The translations under genes were made by a program, and so were the position numbers. A stretch of 64,000 nt of DNA, taken from NCBI GenBank assembly GCA_010093515.1, contig MU001680.1, forward strand, positions 76,318 through 140,317. Direction: 5' to 3'. Positions 35,053-46,180 of the stretch are shown in pieces. The DNA comes from Lineolata rhizophorae (lineage: Eukaryota > Ascomycota > Dothideomycetes > Lineolatales > Lineolataceae). Below the pieces are notes generated by a model that saw nothing but the letters and a program-made list of their open reading frames with translations, did no database searches and was not told the origin of the DNA. Numbering within the stretch: position 1 is the stretch's first letter; every line of letters starts with the position of its first letter.

Positions 35053-37770
35053 ATGGCTCGCCTCTCGCATATCTCTAATAACCCTCGCCAGTTTTCTGTC
35101 GAAGCCCTCTACTCTCTTCACCAGAATCCCCTATCAGTCGCGAACAAGCACAAGCACGGCTTTGCCTTCACATCCTTCTTCGGTACCATGAACCGACAAA
35201 TGGCCTGTCGATTATGAAGCGCGCATGGACGACGAGACCTAGGAGGCTTTCCGATCTTTCGTCTACAGCCCTCCCAACCAGGTGGTGGGCTCAAAAGGAA
35301 GCAACAATGCGTCAAGGGCAAGATATACGAGACGATAAAGAAGGCACAGCAATCATGCAGGAAGCAGAAGACAGGAAATGCTCAAAGAGGAATGATACGT
35401 CAGTCTGGATGAAGACGCTCTGAGCAGGCGGCAGTCACAGGGGGGCAGGGTGTGTCGACGGGAGTGACACAGACGACGATACAGACTCAGATTCGAAAGG
35501 CGACACGGCAGTCCCTGCCAAACCAAAAGCGTACGCGTATGTTATGGACAGCCTTCTAGGTGTTCTGTCGGCATCCAAGGTTGCCGATTTGCTCGCGTCA
35601 AGATCAGGTAATCCCTTGCTGGTGTCTGATTTAGGTCTTGTCCGCTCGCGATTGGAGAAAGGCGATCTCGAGTACAAGCACTACCGTCCACTATCGCAGC
35701 TGGTCATCATGCAGGCGTCTGATGCCGACATTTGGAGTGCCGTCATCACCCTCATCCACACCGTCTACCACACGACTCCTCCTCCCAGTGTCCCACCCTC
35801 GTTCGACGACACGCCAATCACCCACTCATCCGCCTCGCAACAAGGCGCTGAACAGACGGAGAAAATGGTCGAGGGTCGCATCCTGGAAGAGATCCGCCCC
35901 TGTCCTTGCGAGGAGGTCAAAGGGTTCCACACAAAGTACTTTGAAGGCAAGAGCTGGAGCAAATAAGCCGACCAAGTGTGGAAGTCTGCCCAGACTCGGT
36001 ACGATGGGAAGTGGAAAGACTTCCCCGACAACCCAACCGAGGATGCAGTGTTCGAGTGGTGGTTTGACCTGCAGAAAGAATTCCTCGGCGACACAAGACG
36101 AGCATACTACGAGAGCAGCCACAGGACCATTGCTGGCGAGGCAAGGCGCAAGCCCGACCTCATTGTCAAGGCCAGGCAAGGCACGGAGCCAGGCGCAAAG
36201 TACGACTGGAGAGACGTTGCGGTGATCGGCGACCTGAAATCGTCGAACTACGACCCGAAGAGCGCGCTGCTTCAGATCGGCCGCTACGTGCGAGACGTGT
36301 TTGCCCACCAGCCAACACGACGGTTCGTCCATGCATTCGTCCTGTATGGGGCAATGATGGAGATGTGGGCGTTTGACCGCTCGGGGCCGTACAGTGCGGC
36401 CACGTTCGACGTATACGAAGAGCCGGAAAGGTTTATCCAGGTGCTGTGGGGCTACGTGATGATGAGCCATGAAGAGTTGGGCTTGGACACCTTTGTGGAG
36501 AAGAAGGATGGAAAGCTCTTTGTTACGCTGTCTACAGACCGCCGGGGCAAGAAGCGGAAGCTGGAGCTGGATCCGGAGCCGATCGCCTATCAGCGATCGT
36601 GTGCCGCGGCACGACTTGCTACCGCGCCAAAGCCGCCCGGACTGACGATTTTGACTGTGTGGTCAAGTTTTCCTGGACTTCAGCCAAGCGAAGGCCTGAG
36701 GCGGAGTTACTCGAACGGGCAGAGAAAGACAAAGTAAAGGGCCTGGCCAGAGTCGTTGGCCACCACCAGATAATCAGCATCGCCGAGATGCGAGCGGGCC
36801 TCGAATTTTGGAATCGGCGCGATATCAAAACAGCCGCGGGTAGCGCCAGCTCTTCTTTTTCGCAGTCGCAGCCTCTGCGCAGTCAATCGTTCAGCAGGTC
36901 GTTCAGTGAGCTGCATGGTCTGAGCATCGGGAAGGAGCCACGAAAGAGGAAATCGGGCGGTGAAGGCAGCAGTTCGAAGAGATCGCGACCTGACAGCCAG
37001 AAGACGGCGCAGAGCGGGGCTTCGTTCGTTGCACAAGAGCCATAAAACACGAGAGACGTGGAGACAACAGAAGGGCCATTTGACAACATAATCCTACGTG
37101 TTCTGGCGATCTCGCCGGCGGGCCGGTCAATCAGCCAGTTCAGATCTCCCGCCGAACTCCTAGAAGCCCTCTGCGACGCCATCGAAGCTCATCAGTCACT
37201 CTATGTGGATGGGAAGATTCTGCACCGAGACATCTCGGAGAACAACATAATGATCACGGATCCGAAGAGAGCTGATGGCTTCAAGGGTCTGCCCATCGAC
37301 CTGGACTTTGCCAAAGTTGGCAGCGGCCCAAGCGGTACTCGGCACCGAACTGGCACCATGCAGTTCATGGCGATCGAGGTGCTTCTTGACTTCTCGCACA
37401 CCTATCGTCACGACCTCGAATCATCTACGTACTCATCTGGCTATGCGGTCGTCGTGGCTGGGACTTCGTGGGAAGGGCTAAGGATCGACCTCTGCGAAGC
37501 CTTTTTACTAGGTGGTATACCAATAATTATCGAGAGATTGCAAGTGCCAAGCGGCGGCACATGCAAATCGATGGGTTCGAAGATATACTTGAAGAGTTTC
37601 CGCAGCCTGAGTTCAACTGTGTCAAGCCACTTTGCAGAGAGGTGAGGGGAATTTTGTTCCCCTATCGAGGACTCTTTGTTGGTACACCACAAGATCCAGA
37701 AACTCCCTATGGACCGATCATCGGAGCGTTGGATAGAGCCATTGATGATATTCGGTTTAGGAGAGGATAG
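35053..37770 (+). pseudogene. FunK1-type protein kinase, decayed
   Basis: A remnant of the FunK1 family, eukaryotic-like kinases expanded in many filamentous fungi. Readable pieces are the N-terminal helical part (from ATG 35053 and from about 35480), the conserved middle (KPDLIVKARQGTEP, VIGDLKSSNYDPKSALLQIG) and the kinase segment. The last includes the HRD loop (ILHRDISENNIMITDP), an IDLDFAK in place of DFG, and GTMQFMAIEVLL. The end ALDRAIDDIRFRRG also looks native. In-frame stops lie at 35240-35242, 35964-35966 and 37043-37045. The frame changes between about 35210 and 35470 (at least twice), near 36590-36600 and near 37415, where one base appears missing before TACGTACTC. No intron explains these. 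All three stops fit CpA-to-TpA change from CAA, CAG or TGG. Not expected to be functional. Confidence 0.85.
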
Positions 37771-37965
37771 GTTATGCTATATCAGATATAACCCTGTTAT
37801 ATTCTGTATTTGTCATAAGTTCAGCTCAAGACATCGTTACTCTGTAATCCCTCCCAGACCTAAGGATTGTTCTTGTACCTCAATGAAGGCTCAGCTAGAA
37901 TATTCCACCTGTCATAATTGATCAGTGCAAGAGCAACGGGTCTCTCTAACCGTCCCCATAAACGT

Positions 37966-39334
37966 TTAATTGGCCTTTGACAGAAGATCGCAGAACCCTT
38001 TACTGAGCGTCTCCATCACTGTGATATCTAAGTTGCTCTCAACGAACATGTCAGCCACTTCCGTGAAATCAGGCTCTTTACCTTGTCCGACGGCTGTCCA
38101 TATTTCGTGTACCAATTTGCGAAGAATTTCGTTTCGGCACTGAGGATCCTCTGCCGCAATGGCAAGGTTGTCTGTTATGAGAGACATTCGACATAGGTTG
38201 ATGTCAGAACTGCGTCCCCTTTCCACGCGAAGTCTCGCCATTATTTTATTGTAGACTCCGCGATCGTAGGCGAGGCACCCCGGCGAATCTTCCCATACCC
38301 CTTCTGGTTCCACCCCATGCTCCATAGATTCCTTGTATCCATACATGGCTGGGTCCTAGTCGCGCGTAAGCCACCCTGGATATCTCTCGTTACCAAGAGT
38401 TCGAGGCACAGCAGAGACGCCATCCCAGTCGATGATACCTTGGAGCTCGCCTTCTTCGGAGACGATGAAGTTTTGGATGTCAAAGTCTGGGTGGGCAAGA
38501 ACGAAGGGGTCCATTCCACTGGGCTCAGGAATCCAGCTGATCAGTTGGCGCAATAGCATTGCGAGACCCTTAGGAATCGGGTTCTGCTCGGGATGCATGT
38601 CGAGCATAAAAGTGTAGTACGCTTTTGGGTCGCTAGTTGCTGCACACTCAACGTATATGGGGTCATCATCTGGATCGTTATGAAGGAACCATCGGTCAAG
38701 CATGGCCTTGTGGTCGACTCGTCGCATAGGGCCTACCTTGGTTGGATTCCCGTCGCTTCCAAAGAGAAGACTGCCCCCGGTTCGAAATGGAAACTTGTCC
38801 AGCAGGATCATTGCCGAGGCGATGCCTTCAATGGCACGAGTTTTGTCTGGGCTGGCGCCATTCAGGTGCTGTCCAAACCATACGTTATACAATGGTGTTC
38901 CAGAAATGAAGGTCATAATAATGTAGGAACATCGGAGAGTGTTTCGTGCCGTTGAAGAGAATTCCAAGACATCTGGTATAGGGATGGTTGTCTCCCGCCT
39001 TACGAGGCGCATTGTTTGCCTCTGAGGTCAGGGCCGAGGCAGACAGCTCGTCCCATTTGTTTGCCGTGCCGTTGACAGGGATTTTAGCTACCCAGCGAAG
39101 GCCAGTATCGAAGGTCAGCGGGAATAGTACGTGGTAGGAGCCGTACATAGGCTCGCCGATCGATGGCCTCGTGTTCTCGGCTGGAAATTGCGGTTCGAAG
39201 CGTTATAAAATGGCGCTCGCAAGCAGGGGCAGTTGCTCTCTGTCAAGTGTCGCGAGAACTGCGGCAAATAATTCCGCGCTTTCGTCAGCCTCGATAGAAC
39301 GAGAAGATGGAGATTCTTCAATAGGTTGCGCCAT
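37966..39334 (-). pseudogene. Aminoglycoside phosphotransferase-like (APH) kinase, broken
   Basis: A fungal member of the APH/choline-kinase fold enzymes. From ATG 39334 it reads MAQPIEESPSSRS, then the glycine-loop region YGSYHVLFPLTFD with the Lys strand WVAKIPVNGT. Further on come MTFISGTPLYNVWFGQ, the catalytic loop LAHPDFDIQNF and the metal-binding IIDWDGV, with a helical C-terminus. Three lesions are visible. A TAA stands at 39203-39205 after ASAIL. A two-base loss sits at about 39012-39014 between SEAN and MRLVRRETT. A TAG stands at 38356-38358, where YPGWLTRDWDP would be expected, so TGG became TAG. Both stops match CpA-to-TpA change, one on each strand. The rest is well preserved, so inactivation is recent. 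Substrate of such fungal enzymes is generally unknown. Confidence 0.85.
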
Positions 39335-39955
39335 TCTGGTCTGTAGGGCAGGCGATCTGATGAGTGAAGTTGAGCGAAACAAGTGAAGTCACCAGTTTAT
39401 AAATTGGTCGCAGGCAAGCGCGTTCCCAGGGCCGGAGTGTTAGCATATATATAGTCCCTAGCCAGCAAGATCGCACTGAGGGGCGATACTGTGCCAGTCT
39501 TTTGGCCGAGTTGGCTAGTCGCAGGCTATAGTAGGGCATGCTAGTTCTAACACGGAGGCCGTTCGGCTCTCCGGCCCTCGGATGGTCAGTTCTCGTTCGC
39601 TTGCGAAGCACCAAAATAAGCTTATCTGCTAAACGACAGGGCGCGGCGCGTTGGTTGGCGAGTTTCTTGCTACGGAACGTCGGCTGCCATGCCAAGATCG
39701 CTGTACGGGGCTCATCCGATACTCGATCACACGGTAACGTGCTCGATCAGCTCATCGGATGCCAATCGTGAATTCGATTGCCAATCAGCTCAGTCCCGAG
39801 CAAGTTACTTAAACAGATCCCTAGATCAGGGCAATTAAACTCCAGTGCTTTAAGAGTCCGAAAGTCCAAACTTATTTTTGCACTCGACCTCTTAACGCTT
39901 GACGCCCCAAGTCTTGCACCATCCAGCCTGGAGCTTCTTGAGCCTCCACGTCCTC
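39335..39955. other. divergent intergenic region
   Basis: 621 bases between the starts of the broken APH gene and the NmrA-like gene. It should hold the promoter of the latter. No other gene is seen. Confidence 0.5.
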
Positions 39956-40848
39956 ATGCCTCGTCACATCCTTGTGTTAGGTGCCACAGGTAAACCCCTC
40001 TATCCCAGCCTTTATTCACCGAGCCTCACAACCGTCTGCCCCGCTACGCCTGCCGGTCTCGTTCAGACTTTGTCACATGCATGGCACTAACGAAGCAAAC
40101 CTCACAGGCCCTTCTGGCATCGCGTTCTGCCGCTACGCTCTCGAGGAGGGCCACACCCTGACCGTCTATGTCCGCACGCCGACAAAGATCCCCTCGGACA
40201 TCGAGTCCCACTCCAGCGTCAGCGTCATCGTCGGCCCTCTTGACGACGCTGAGGCGCTGCGCAAAGCTGCCGGCTGTGGCGCCAAAACAGTCGTGTCCTT
40301 CCTGGGTCCGCTAGTCACAATACCGCCCAAGTTCTCCGGAACAGTGAGTCGAACGACTGTTTTCACATGTCCCTTCACATATTCTCTTTTCGATTGCGAA
40401 CGTCCCGGTTTCTAACATACCTGCCATTCCGCCCACGCAGCCCATCACCGACGGCTACAAGCTCCTCTACCCGATGCTCGTCGACGCGGGCTTCACACGC
40501 GGCCTCTTCCTCTCGACGCCCTCGGCCGATGACCCCTCGGACAAGCGCGGCTTCTACTGGCGCACCGCCATCTTCGGGATCCGCACCTTGGGCGGCTCTG
40601 CCTACGCCGAGATCACGGGCCTGCATTCCTTCATCTCCTCCCAACCCACCGCCCAACTTAAGTGGACGCTGTTCCGCGTGCCGTTCCTAGGCTCGGGCGA
40701 GCCCAAGGAGGTGCATGCGGGGTATTTGGGGGATGCGGAGGAAGGGGGGAGGTTGGAGAGGAAGGGAATGGCGAGGTGGGTGCTTGTGGAGATGGAGAAG
40801 GAGGAGTGGGTTGGGAAGGCGCCGGTCTTGACGAATAAGAAACTTTAG
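39956..40848 (+). CDS. NmrA-like NAD(P)-binding protein (short-chain Rossmann fold)
   Basis: Three exons give 225 residues: 39956-39989, 40108-40343 and 40441-40848. Introns are 118 and 97 bases, GT-AG. The start MPRHILVLGATG joins across the first intron to PSGIAFCRYAL, forming the dinucleotide-binding GATGPSG loop right after the first beta strand. VYVRTPTKIP follows as the second strand with an Arg typical of NADP preference. Then come PLDDAEALRKA and TVVSFLGP. The exon 2-3 junction gives GTPITDGYKLLYPML. No catalytic Tyr-x3-Lys pair of classical reductases is obvious, which fits NmrA-type sensors or isoflavone-reductase-like enzymes. The gene looks intact despite lying between broken genes and a transposon remnant. 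The redox substrate or binding partner is unknown. Confidence 0.85.
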
Positions 40849-41092
40849 TGAGAGGTTCATTCCTGTTATATGGGGGTGCGCTTTTTGTCTTTGCGAAGGA
40901 GCCTCCTGGAGCTTATGATTTGGTTTGGGAATGTCAATGGGGGACGGGCTTGTCCAGCCGTCCCTCCCTGAATCTCCGGCATATTGTCGGAGTCTATCCC
41001 ATTTTAATGTTGCTACGTCATAATCATCACGACATATAGCTTTCACAGTACTAATACGTGGTTTACCACCCCTTTAATTCGAGTGTAGCGAC

Positions 41093-41277
41093 CTATATAC
41101 GAGGCATTGAGTCGATGCACTCCTGAAGCGCTGCGAAAGCATCACTCATGCCTCTTTTTGAGCCCTTAAACACCGAGAACCCGGTCTCAGAACCACCCCC
41201 AGTAAGGAATTTAGAGACTTTCTTTAGCCATTGTTCGATGGCTTTGGGTCGTTCGTCGCAATCCGATCCGTAAGGTT
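41093..41277 (-). other. open frame without ATG following the Tc1 remnant
   Basis: Read on the minus strand this frame is open for about 61 codons and ends in TAG at 41095-41093. It has protein-like composition: RPKAIEQWLKKVSKFL, then GSETGFSVFKGSKRGMSD and AFAALQECIDSMPRI. It overlaps the end of the transposase frame in another register. It does not resemble the Tc1 catalytic domain. It could be an exon fragment of a host gene interrupted by the element, or chance. Confidence 0.3.
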
Positions 41278-41631
41278 ATGCTTCTTCAGGACGCGATAGA
41301 TTGTCTTGGTAGAGACGGGGACCTCTAATTCCTCTTTAAGCTTTGCGTAGGTAAGTTTTGGCTGCTTCCTCGCTATCCGAACAATGTGCCTCTCATCACG
41401 AGGAGAGAGCTTCTTTGGACCTCCCGAACGAGGTCGAGATTCCAGAGAGTTCGTATTTTCAAAGCGTTCGATGGTGCGGTAAACAGTTTTCCGAGAGACG
41501 GAGAAGTCGCGTGCGATTTTGGTCTGAGGAACGTGATTTTTGAACGCTGAGAGGATAGCTGCGCGAGCAGAAACGGAAAGTTCGTCGTTGCGGCCGCGAT
41601 TCGCCGAGATTTCCGTGCCAAACGCTCGCAT
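41224..41631 (-). mobile_element. Tc1/mariner-type transposase, N-terminal DNA-binding part only
   Basis: The 135-residue frame from ATG 41631 contains two helix-turn-helix units typical of Tc1-like transposases. The first is SARAAILSAFKNHVPQTKIA with FSVSRKTVYRTIERF. The GRPR-like linker RPRSGGPKKLSPRDER follows. The second unit is KLKEELEVPVSTKTIYRVLK. The frame then runs NLTDRIATNDPKP and stops. A full-length Tc1 transposase has about 340 residues and a DDE/D catalytic domain, which is absent here, so this is a truncated DNA transposon. I could not find convincing terminal inverted repeats on either side. It lies 190 bases from the small secreted protein gene and in the decayed zone with two pseudogenes. 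Confidence 0.8.
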
Positions 41632-41820
41632 TATGGCTGAGATATGAGGTTGATGCGAAGTCGAGGCGCAACGGTGTTTTACGCGTCAATCCACCTTATC
41701 CGGACTGCTGTCTTGGCGCGGTTCCAAGCAGCCTTCTACGTCATTTCCAAGACCCGTTTCCAACCGTGCGCCATCCCAAGTCCCGGAATCGTTCCCAACG
41801 TAGTATCTTATCCAGCATTC

Positions 41821-42250
41821 CTAGATCTTCATGTACTGCAATGGCTGCACGATGAGCTCCTCATCTTCATACCCCCCCGCCGAATAGCAGTACGCGATGT
41901 CACCCTACCCACCTCTCTCATCAGCCAACGATCAACCACTCACCAAGGGATTGCCACTCACATCGTGCGATAAGCAGCAGTTGAACGCGAGCCCGTAGTC
42001 GGCGCAGTCCGCCTTGGGGCTTTTCATCTTGCCAGGCCCTAGAAAATCACGTTGGCGGAGCTCTCGTCGTAGAAAGGACAGCATGAAGATCCATACCTCC
42101 TTTACACACCGGTCCCTCGGACGAAAACACCTCACAACAATACAACGACTCCCCCTTCGCACACGCTGCGGCCGCGACACACTCGACTCCGCCGAATGAG
42201 AGCCAGACGAGCAAGGCTCGAAATAGAAACGCAATAGTTTGGGGGGTCAT
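41821..42250 (-). CDS. Small secreted eight-cysteine protein with hydrophobin-like cysteine order
   Basis: Three exons, 42250-42097, 42038-41962 and 41904-41821, join in frame to 104 residues. Introns (58 and 57 bases) start GTATGG and GTGAGT and end CTAG and GTAG. The N-terminus is a signal peptide (MTPQTIAFLFRALLVWLSFG). After it the cysteines follow C-x7-CC-x9-C-x13-C-x8-CC-x9-C: ACAKGESLYCC, GPVCKGG, ADCADYGLAFNCC, AYCYSAGG. The order and doublets are those of hydrophobins; the spacing is slightly shorter than in class II and the loops are less hydrophobic. The end is EDEELIVQPLQYMKI. A further Cys in the signal region (VEC) should be removed. A TTTAAG box lies about 65 bases upstream. 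It could be a divergent hydrophobin or a cysteine-rich effector-like protein. It was not visible as one frame because of its introns. Confidence 0.72.
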
Positions 42251-42746
42251 GATTTTGGGTTAGCGGAGTATTCATCCATTTAGTCACTGTGAAAAGAGTG
42301 CGATCTGCGCTGCTTAAATTCTCGAACCGGCTCGAGGGATCGCCATGGCAAAATCGTCGATAAGGCTGCAATTTCGCAAAATCCCATTCCAGGTTATCAC
42401 GCCTTCTCGCCGCGAGGCGCGGCGAGTGATGCAATGCGGAGTCATTTTGCAAGGGGGGAAAGGTGGAGCGTCGGCGTGCTTTTCCCGGTGCAAGCCGACT
42501 TGTCTTAATATACGTATATTGGGTGCCTAGACTGGCGGGGATGCGTGAGAACAGCCATCACCGCACCGCACTGTCGTATCCATACATGCATAGACCAAGC
42601 AGCTATTTCATGTTCGTGATTGGTGGCATATCAATGCGGCATGCTCGACCAAAGCAACCGCAAAAGGCTGCCGTTGCCGCCATAATAATAACAATAATAA
42701 AAAAAAGAAGATATCACTCGTATTTGAGAACCACGCTCAGCCCTAC
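42251..42746. other. intergenic between the secreted protein and amine oxidase genes
   Basis: 496 bases. It holds the promoter of the secreted protein gene and the amine oxidase 3' flank, with an AAT-rich tract near 42680-42705. No other gene is seen. Confidence 0.5.
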
Positions 42747-45039
42747 TCACAACTTGCTCGTGCTCGAACAGCAAACCGCGCCTCCTTCCCCTACCTCAGC
42801 CTCCTGGCTCGGCTGCTTGTGCGCCTCGCTCGCCAGCGAACTCTTGTTGAAGCTCTGCTCGCTCGGCGGCACGTCGAGCGCGGGATTCCTGTCGAAGAAG
42901 TTGACGGGCTTCATGGCCAGCTTGAGGATCTCGACGGGCATGACGGGGAAGTCCTCGATGCGCGGCACGTGGTTGATGCCGAACTGGACGAAGAGCACGA
43001 TGTCGGTGTCGACGACGGGCTCCTGGCCCGACGCCCACGCGCGCACGCCCGTGCCGCCGCGCGACTGGTTCGTGTACTGCCCCGCCGCGAACAGCTGGTG
43101 CGGCTTGTACGGCACGACGTAGACGTTGTGGTCGGCGAACTCGGCGCGCCGGAAGTGGAACGAGTCCTTGTCGGCGAGGATCTTTTGGAAGGGCGGCGCG
43201 TGGATCTTGTACGCGACGGGCTTGCCGTTGACCGGGTTGCGCACGCCCGCGTTCTGGATCTTGAAGATGCGGTTCGCGTCCGGGTCCAGGTCCAGGCCCG
43301 CCGCCCGCTCCACCACCGTCTCCTTCGTGGTGTACCCAATGCCGTGCGGGTTGAAGTCCGAGCGGGGCATCGCGTGAGCCTCCTCGTAGACGAGGCGGTT
43401 GGCGGGCCCGTCCAGCATGGGGTCCACCCGCAAGCTGAAAATGTGCTGGTGGTGCACGGCCAGGACGCCCGGGTGCACGCGCGTGCCGAAGTCGACGTCG
43501 ACGCCGTCGTCGATGGGCTGCGTGCTCAGGATGCCTGTCGCGCGCACCTCGTAGTTGAGCTCGCCGGCCTGGTTGAACATGAAGGCCATGATGTACTCGT
43601 AGTTGGCCACGGTGATGATGCTTTGCAGGACAAGCTCCCGGTTGCGGACCAGCGCCGCGCGTCCGGTCCGGAAGTTGGTATGCTTCCACCCGATACCGTT
43701 ATCCTGCTCGTGGATGCATATCACGTTCTCCATGGGTGTCGGGTCGCCCTTGTCCGACGTGATGACACCATCCAGGTACTGAATCATGCCTAGACAGTCG
43801 CAGCCAAGCTTCAGGTTGTTAGTCATGAGACCTGCGCCGGCATCACCAAGATCGAAGGCCTGCTTCTTGTGGTACGGGTGCCTTGGGTCGGCGTAGGGAA
43901 TAGACATATCTGACAAGGACAGTCGATAGAAGAGCGGACGCTCGTCATAGCGTACCTTGAAACCCGTATTAGCACTTGGAACAAGAGTGATCGAAGTACA
44001 AAGCATTGGTATCTTACATCGTAGAGCACCGGGCCCTCCCGTTGGTTGAACCCGACCCTGAATGACCACTTTTGCCACTGAATCACCGTCGATGTCCCCT
44101 GCCGAGTCACCCAGAAGCTCGCGCCCAGCGGCTGAGAGATATGCAGTGGCATCAAGTCGCTCCGCAGCTTCTGGTACTCTGGCAGATACTCGTTTGGTGG
44201 CTTTATACTGTATTCCTCTAGGGGCTTGATGGTGTTGTCCGCACCAGTGGGAAGGATATCGATCCGAACGACCTTGAAGCCTTCAGTGCTTACCGCAGGG
44301 GAAATGGGAAGAGGAAGGGCATAGTGGTTCGAGTCTGCTTCCTGGGGGTTCATAGGGTCCCGCATGTAGATAAAGCACTGGTACATGCGGTTATCGTCGT
44401 TGACGCCATCGGAGCCTAGCAAACAACGACCGTCAGTACCATAACTAGCTGAAGCCTGGACGAATGATTGTGACGAGGGGCCGTACCGTATATCCAGGGG
44501 TCAATGACGAGAACGCTGCCCTCGGGGATCTTGAGCTTCGCGACCTCCGCCAGGACACTCTCATCCTTCAATGCGGCCTGCTCCACGGCCACGATCTCCT
44601 CAGCGTCACCATTTCCGTGCTGGTTGAGGCCCAGCCGGACATGTCGCTCAATTGTTTGCCTCGACAGATTGATAATAGCTTCGTGAAACTTGCTCTGTAA
44701 GGCGTGAAAGCATACAACTTAGCACCCTTTCTCGATTTGTCTCAATGGCGAGGCACTTACAGTGTTCCGGATGTAGTAGTTCACCCAAGCCCTCCTATCG
44801 ATCTTGGGCAGCGACTGCTGCGCGTGCTCGGCATCCAGATACGGCAAGACGTCGCTCTTTTCGGGCTCTTCGAGCATGATGACCTTGAACTGTAAGTCCG
44901 TCCCAGCCGGCCAGAGGCTCCGCACTAGGGCGCTCGCCGCGGCGATTTCGTCGGCGCTCAAAGGCGAGAGCGGATGCATCTCGGTAGTGGTGGAATTGCT
45001 CGTCGAGGACGACAGTGGATGGTGGGCTTCAGCTGCCAT
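42747..45039 (-). CDS. Copper amine oxidase, peroxisomal (topaquinone type)
   Basis: Oxidises primary amines to aldehydes with release of ammonia and peroxide, letting fungi use amines as nitrogen source. Four exons give 697 residues: 45039-44761, 44694-44487, 44415-44018 and 43955-42747. Introns are 66, 71 and 62 bases, GT-AG. ATG 45039 (MAAEAHHPLS) is the first in-frame ATG; the frame is open upstream but only with a GTG. The cofactor motif TVANYEY places the topaquinone precursor at Tyr414. The copper ligands HQH are residues 464-466, and VPRIEDFPVMP precedes the end. The catalytic base Asp region reads LGMIQYLDGV. The C-terminus is SKL, the canonical PTS1 peroxisomal signal, which matches the peroxide product. 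The family's third Cu ligand (His of GINHVPR) is also present. All exon joins restore conserved sequence. Confidence 0.95.
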
Positions 45040-46180
45040 TGTCGCTTTGAGGATCTTCGCCGTTCCTATAAGAGTGCTCACGATGCTGGCTCCAGGGGTA
45101 TCTGAACAGGCCGGTACAGAGTCCGGAGTGCGGCTTACGATCCGCGACGCGCTTGACGAAGGCCCACAATAGGTGGGGTAGCTTGTGCGCCGGGATCAAT
45201 TCCGTGGTATCTCACGTAAAACTCCGAAGTCTGAAACAAAGTGGCCTCAAACAGTCACCAATTGCATGTTCGAAGGGCGCGTGGTCGGGCCGCTTTTTAT
45301 ATGACGTTGTGTGAAGGATTCTAACTGGGGGCCGATAAGCGTATACCTACGAATGTCGTTCAAACTACAGCAAGTGGAGAAATGTCATATGTACTAGTGT
45401 AGATCGCTAAGGGCACCCTGGCCATTGTCGCAAGGGGTTTCCGTATCTGGTTTGGTCGCCTTGCTCGTATTTTGGTCGGCCGCTAGGCGGGCTTCTCGGT
45501 GTTTGATAACGGTAGTAGATTCTCTTCCGATATACGCAGTGTGGGAGTAGCACCACTTTTGGCAAGTACATCCTATTCCAATGAACTCCTCCCTCGCTTC
45601 CTTGGCGTTACGTCTAAGTGTCTATCATAATTATGTACTCCGTATTTGCACGGAATACACCTCACGGTCATACGTAAGAGGCACTGCTTGCTTGGAAAAA
45701 GAGATAAATTTTCATTTGAAGATATGATAGCATAAGAAGTGCTTCTGAAATCCCTCCAGTCATTGCTCCTAGCCTCTTGCTCTCCCTACTGCCTACTTAA
45801 ATAGGAGTCTGGGAGTGTAAGAATAACATGTAGAAAGCCTCTGCCATGTCTAGGATAAAAATGAACAGAAATGATTAAACTCTCCACCGAGTTGGCTGGT
45901 TGAACATGAATCTAACATCTGCCCGAGTCGAAACCCCCAAGTTGAGGCCATCCGGAGAATCTCGCGGCCGCACCCCGCACCGCATTGGGCTCTGGAAACT
46001 ATTTCAATCAGTGGGAAGCTAGTACATGGATATAATCAAAACCATTTCAAACCAAAAACAGAAAAGCTGGGAAGCTGCTACAAGCCAACCGTAAAACATC
46101 CTACAAGATCACCTGGAAACATTAAGAAAACCCCGTCGCCATCCTTTCAGTCACCAATCTGTCGGTCAACCTTCGGCGCT
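45040..46180. other. intergenic upstream of the amine oxidase gene
   Basis: 1.1 kb. It contains the amine oxidase promoter and the 3' flank of the next minus-strand gene. It is somewhat AT-rich (45.5-46.1 kb). No gene is called. Confidence 0.5.

Noticed and set aside
41640-41720. Possible terminal inverted repeat of the Tc1 remnant
   Set aside because: The compared ends (around 41045-41090 and 41680-41710) share only a few bases; not enough to call an inverted repeat.
41962-41979. Alternative later donor in intron 2 of the secreted protein gene
   Set aside because: A second GTGAGTGG 18 bases downstream would stay in frame but leave a 39-base intron, shorter than any other here; the first donor (57-base intron) is preferred.
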